The notes under the pieces: model-generated | The model's database searches: none | Seen by the model: only the letters and a program-made list of their open reading frames with translations | What the model was told of the DNA's origin: nothing | Shown: piece after piece, positions 6,501 to 12,500 of the stretch | How the letters are laid out: every line of letters starts with the position of its first letter | Position numbering within the stretch: the stretch's first letter is position 1 | Made by a program: the position numbers and the translations under genes | DNA from: Baffinella frigidus | Taxonomy: Eukaryota > Cryptophyceae > Cryptomonadales > Baffinellaceae | Assembly: GCA_026770585.1 (NCBI GenBank) | Contig: MU646386.1 | Location: 516,844-529,501 of the forward strand | Length of the DNA stretch: 12,658 nt | Reading direction: 5' to 3'

Positions 6501-9500
6501 CCTAAACCCAAAACCCAAAACCCTGAACCCCTAAACCCTAAACCCCCAACCTTAAATCCCAAACCCCAAACCCCAACCTCTCGACAAACAGGGGCGACAG
6601 GCAGATGCCCCCCACCCCCTCAACCCTAAAACCCATAACCTAAACCCTAAACCCTAACACCAAACACTAAACACCAAACCCTGACCCCTAAACCCTAAAC
6701 GGTATGCTGACCCCAGAAGGCTGATCCCGGAACGACACACAGGGGTGACGGGGTGATGCCAGACCACACGGGGAACATGACCTGCGAACAAGAGGAGGAG
6801 CTCCAGAAAAAGGTCCGAGTCCCCAGCCGCCCCCCTCTGTCTCGCCTGAGAGCTCTCATGCAAAGACAGTTTGCTCACCAAAGAGAGGAGCTCCAGAACA
6901 TGTCGGAGTCCCCCGTATGCCTTCGGAACCGTTTGAGGTGTCGCGAATGCCCTGCCGCGGTTCTCCTCTGTCTCGCGTGTCATGAGAGACTCTCTCGCTC
7001 TCCTGCAAACGTCATTTTTATCACCCAAGCCGCTGTTCTGCTCTGTCGCTGCTTCTTGAGAGACGCTCGCTCTCGTGCAAAGGTCATTTTTCTCGCAAAG
7101 AAACAGCGCTCGGAGTCCCCCGTACGGCTGCGAAACCGTTTGAGCCGTCGCTCATCCCTGCACCGATTCTCGAGCTCTGACGCTCATCCTCGGTAAACGT
7201 GTTTAGTTGTAATGAAAATGGTCTGTCAAATGGGATGGTGGCGTTTATCAAGCTCAGGTAGGACCCTATTTAACATTCGTCTTAACTCCCAAATAGGGAA
7301 CCTTTTTCACGAAGATGAAACATGTTCCCGGCGTAACGCTAAACCTGCAGCGATGTTCAGGTGTCGAAAGGCAAGTGGCAGCTGGACAAGGAGAAGGCCA
7401 TGACAGACCTCCTCAAGGAGCAGGCCCTCGGCTTCGAAGAGGCTTTCGAGAAACTCCAGGTTGGCCACCCTGCTCCCTACTCCCTCAAAGCCTACCGTGA
7501 TATGCTCGAACATTTCTCGAATTCGGAGTTGGAGGCTCCAGGTGCACCCTGTACCCTGTGAGAATGTGAGAAGTTACAGGCGCACCCTGCACCCTGCACT
7601 CTTGAAACCTACCCCGGGGGGGTTCGAGAAGCTGCAGGGTCCAGGGTCCAGGGTGTAATGTGGAGGGTTACAAAGGAGCAGACCCTCGGTTTTCAAGAGG
7701 CCTTTGAGAAGATCCAGGTTGACCCTCAACCCTATCTGAACCCTGCCGCGTCGCTGAGGGTGTCTGAGCGGGCAACGTGCGCGGCGTGACTGAGACGGGG
7801 GGGGGCTTAATAATGTACTATTCATATAAATATAATGTTAATACTGGTGTCCGGAGGGTGGGCTGTCTATTGATAAGGGTGTCCCATCCAGCCCCCCCCC
7901 CCCGTCTCATGGCCAGATCTGCCCCGTCTACAGTTGCAACATTTCAACCATAAACCATAAACCATAAACCATAAACCATAAACCATAAACCATAAACCAT
8001 AAACCATAAACCCCACACCCTGAGCAGGTTGCGACGGGGTTCGCAAAGATCGAGGACTTTGTATCTCACTTCATCCAGATCGAGGAGCTCAATTTCCACC
8101 GGTTCCACACCCTAAACCCAACACACTAAACCCAGCACCCTAAACTCTAAAACCTCCACCCTAAACCCTAAACCCTAAACCCTAAGACCCTCAGACCCTC
8201 AGACCCTAAACAGGTTCCAGTACATGCACTCGCTCAACTCGGACATCGAGCGCATCGAGAAGGACGTCGGCGATCTCAAGTGAGTCCCGTCGCACAACAG
8301 ATTCTATCCCAGATTTGCCTTGGCGGTGGAGCCATTGGTGTTCAAAATACCGGGATTTGTACCGGAAATCCGAAGGGACGATCTCCAGTGAGTCCCCCCA
8401 TATCCGTAGGGTGCTACCCAAGGCAATACGGTTGGGTGCTACGGAACGCCGGGACTAGGTTGACGCCGGAATTCGGGCGGCGAACCTTAGGTGGGGCTCT
8501 GGTGCCAAGGCAGAGTGAGTGAGCGAGCCTGAGCTGCGTACCAAGATATCACTGCGTCCCCAAGGAGTAGTCATGACGCATGACTCATGACTCATGACTC
8601 ATGACTCATGACTCATGACTCATGACTGGTCACGGCGGAGGAGGATGTGGTTGTGGTGGACAATGAGGGTGCGCGCCCTTGCTTGGGGCTGTGGTGCGCA
8701 GGACGGAGGCAGGTCTGTCAGTGGGGGACAACCGCGGGCAGAATGACCATTGCCAGCAGATCAAACACAACCATTTTAACCAAGGCGTAACATGGCATTA
8801 AAAAAAACAAGGTTTGAAACAAAATAGCTCAAAATCAAGGCATACCCCTAGGGCTTAAAATAGCATAAATCGGCTTCAAAGGTCTTTGTAAACCACAGAG
8901 TATGTCATGTTCCGAGATCGAATTTCGAGTGACCCCTGTTCTTGCGACTCGGTGCGCAGGACGGAGGCGGATCTGTCCGTGGTGGACATTTTGCCCCTAA
9001 ACCCTAAACCCTAAACCCCAAACCCCAAACCCTAAGCCCTAAACCCTAAACCCTAAACCCTAAACCCTAAACCCTGAACCCTGAACCCTGAACCCTAAAC
9101 CAGGACTGAGGCGGATCTGTCGGTGGTGGACAACCGCGGGAAGAACGACCACTGGCAGCAGATCAAGCACAACACCATGGCGAGGGTCGACCGCCTTACT
9201 GAGCATGGTGTGTTCTTCTTCCGCATCACACACTATCATTTTAGAACACATTCGGTCCCTGCACGGTGCGCCACTCCTTCCACGACAACTGTATCCTTTC
9301 CCACAACACACTCTCCCCTTCCATGACACACTGGCAGCAGATCAAACATAACACCATGGCAAGGGTCGACCGCCTTACGGAGCACGGTCTCCTTACACGA
9401 CACACTATCTCCTTGCACAACACGCACACGCTCCTTTTCACGAAACACGCGATCCTTCCACAACACACTATCTCCTTCCACGACTTCTTGGACCCACCTG

Positions 9501-12500
9501 AGTTTGCGGTTTCATGTTTGTCGTTTGGGTTTCGTGGTTTACGGGAAGTCAAATCGGCCGACACAACACTCTCTCTCATTACACGACACACATGCGATCC
9601 TTCAACGACACACGCAATCCTTCAACACCACACTCTCTCCTTCCGCGACACCTTCCACACCACACTCTCGCTCCTTCCACGACACACTCTCTTCATCCAC
9701 GACACACTCGGGTCTGATTCTGTTTTGGTGCGCAGACATGCACCTGGAGAAGAAGATCGAAGAGACGCACGAACTCTTCGAGCGGCTGGTGGTGACAGCG
9801 CGCAACATCTGCAAGAAGATCGGCATCCAGGACCGCGAGCTCGTCGAGGACGGGGTATCTTTCCGCGCCAAAGTTGACGGATTTTTACCGCAAACACAGC
9901 ATGTCAACTTTAGAATAGTCAGCCAACCCGACTGGGGGGTGTCCGTCCCGCTCTGTCCCGGTATATTGGGTCTGACCGATTTGGTGGGGCGGGGCTCTTT
10001 CCCGCTCCTAAGTTGACGGGTGTGTACAGCAAACCCAGCGTGTCAACTTGAGAATAGTCCGCCCACCCGGCCGAGGCAAAATCTGCAAGAAGATTGGCAT
10101 CCAGGACCGCGAGCTTGTCGCACACGGGGTAACCCACTCGAGGCTGGGATGGGGATTATTTTTCACATGTTTTTGTCAGCTGTTTTTGTGATTCGTACTG
10201 AGGAAACTACGTTCAAAAGGTTGAAATGGGGGGTAGGTTTTAAAACTGCGAAACGGTGGTAGGTGTAGGATGACGCGGACGCAATGATCGTCGTCATCGA
10301 TATCCTCCTGACTTGCTCGATCCTGCAACCTATAACATTATTAAGTTGTCGTTGACTGTCTTAGGCCTTGGAAACGCGAAACGGTGTCAGTTAGACGGTT
10401 CAAAAACGCGAAACGGTGTGAGGTGGAGGGTTGTAAAACGCGAAACGGTGTGAGGTGGAGGGTTGGTCCAGGGTTTAAAACTGGTTCGGGGTTTTAAAAT
10501 CGCGAAACGGTGGCAGGTGGAGGACGACGCGGACGCGATGACCGTCGTGATCGATATCCTCGGTCATGTCGAGACCCGTGCCATCCACCTCGCTGGGTCC
10601 GCGCCCTCCCCTCCCTTAGCGTGTGGCGAGTAGGCTCATACGCCCTACGGTAGGGCCCTAGGACCCCTCCCCCCCCTTAGCGGACTGCAAAGAGATTTCG
10701 CGAATAACCCATTAGTGAATCAGCCCTAGGACCCTACGGTAGGCCATCCGAAGGGGCATAGGGTTGTTCCTACGGACATCCTAACCGATGGCGGTCGTGA
10801 TCGAGATCCTGGGTCATGTTGAGACCCTCGCCATCCACCTCGCGGGGTGCGCGCCTAAACCCTCCCTACGTTATCTTGATGCCTAAACCCTCCCTACCGT
10901 ACCTTGATACCCACCAGTCCTATGCTCCTGTGAACTTGAGCCGATCTGCCGTTTAGAATTCAGGGGTTGGGGGTTAGGGGTTACAGCCTCGGTGGGGCTG
11001 CAAAACATGGCGGCCGTGTTAATAGTAATCAACGTATCTATGTCAGCACAGTCAGCGTGCTGACGTGACGGGGCGCGTGTTTCCAGGTACGCGTACATGC
11101 TGCGGGACGAGGAGGAGCACACAGAAGGGCGCCCCGCCCACCAGCAGGACGCCGACGCCGACGAGGGCCAGGAGGAGGCGGCGGGGGAGAAGGGGATTGG
11201 GGGCACGGCGGTGGCGCCCATGTACCTCAAGCCGCGTGCGCCCGACGTCCGCGACGACGATGACGATGTGCGCATCCAAACCCCGAAACCTCACACCCGA
11301 AACGCGAAACTCGAAACTCGAAACTCGAAACTCGAAACTCGAAACTCGAAACCCGAACGAAACCGTTAACTTGATTGGAGGCTGATTACAGGGTCTCCTG
11401 GTACTGAGCAACGCGCTTTTTTGCATCCGCGAAACATGAGGAGGAAGAGGAGGAAAGAGTACCCTAATGGTTAATTACTCGTCCCTTAATCGCTAGTTGG
11501 TTGGTTGGTTGGTTGGTTGGTAAGTGAGTGAGTGGGTGAGTAAGCATCCGCGAAACAGTAGGAGGGATTACTAATCCCGTAACTGCTAGTTAGTTGGTTA
11601 GTTGGTCAGTTCCTAGTGAGTAAGTGAGTAACGCGTTTTCACGCGAAACAGGAGGAGGAGACAGAGAAGCTGGAAGTGGTCCCGCTCTCGACCGACTTCC
11701 TCCGAAAGCGCATGGTACCCCCAACCCCCGCAAACCCCCGAACCCGTCGTACGGGGAACTCCCCTGCAATCCTGAACCCGAACCCCGACTTCCCAAACCC
11801 CGAATCCCGAAAGCCGGAAGCGCCTCGTGACCCGAATACCGAATACCGAAAACCGAATACCGAGTCCCCAAACACCAGACACCAGACACCAAAGACCCAA
11901 CACCAAACCCCACACCCAAAACCCAAAACCCAAAATCCAAAACCAAAACCCCAAAAACCAAACCCAGGTGGGGCGCGGCGAAGAGATCCTCAGACAGGCG
12001 CTCGCGCCAGCCGAATTGGTGCGCCACCCACGCTCTCCTCAGTCCTCAGTATCACACAGAGACAGAGACAGAGACAGAGACAGAGACAGAGAAAGAGAAA
12101 GAGACAGGGACAGAGAGAGAAAGAGACCCACTGCGCGCCCCCGCCCCCCGCCCTGCCCACGCCCTGCCACGCCCCGACCCCCACGCCCCCTTTTGTATTA
12201 CTCTCGAGCCTTAAGTTGAGTGGTCCAATGGTCTAGGAGCCTTCTGACGGACCCGCATCAGCTCCCAGTCGACACGGTGAGCCATTGGAACCATTGAAGT
12301 CGTTGGAGCCATTGCCATGATCCCTTTGTTAGTCACTTCCTTTTTTAATCTTTTTTTTCTAAATGACCTGTGTACTCTCGGATGCATCTCACGCCACCCC
12401 CGGAGCAGGTGGAAACAAACCCCGGGCACTCCCGGATGCACCGGCGGGTGATGGGCGTCTGCGCGGGCGGGACGGGTGCGGGGGGAGGCACACCACGCGT

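Noticed and set aside
6753-7196. 147-codon frame taken as one exon
   Set aside because: Only its first 60 bases fit the coiled coil; the rest has internal repeats, and exon 11 to exon 12 joins cleanly across it.
8571-8628. CRISPR-like array or regulatory TGACTCA cluster
   Set aside because: Directly abutting 7-mers without spacers in a eukaryotic intron; a simple repeat is the plainer explanation.
852-9103. Dinoflagellate origin, suggested by TTTAGGG-type repeats
   Set aside because: All accepted introns are GT-AG, with no GC or GA donors, and the presequence is of the A|F type without an evident second membrane segment. It is not fully excluded, but not favoured.
9241-9591. Minus-strand frame of 116 codons rich in Cys/Val/Arg
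   Set aside because: Translation of the CTTCCACGACACACTC minisatellite and the antisense of the exon 15 echo.
11590-12236. Long frames rich in Pro/Asn/Lys or Gly/Phe/Trp, on both strands
   Set aside because: They come from the heptamer-like array of intron 19 and the GAGACA microsatellite, with no conserved protein features.
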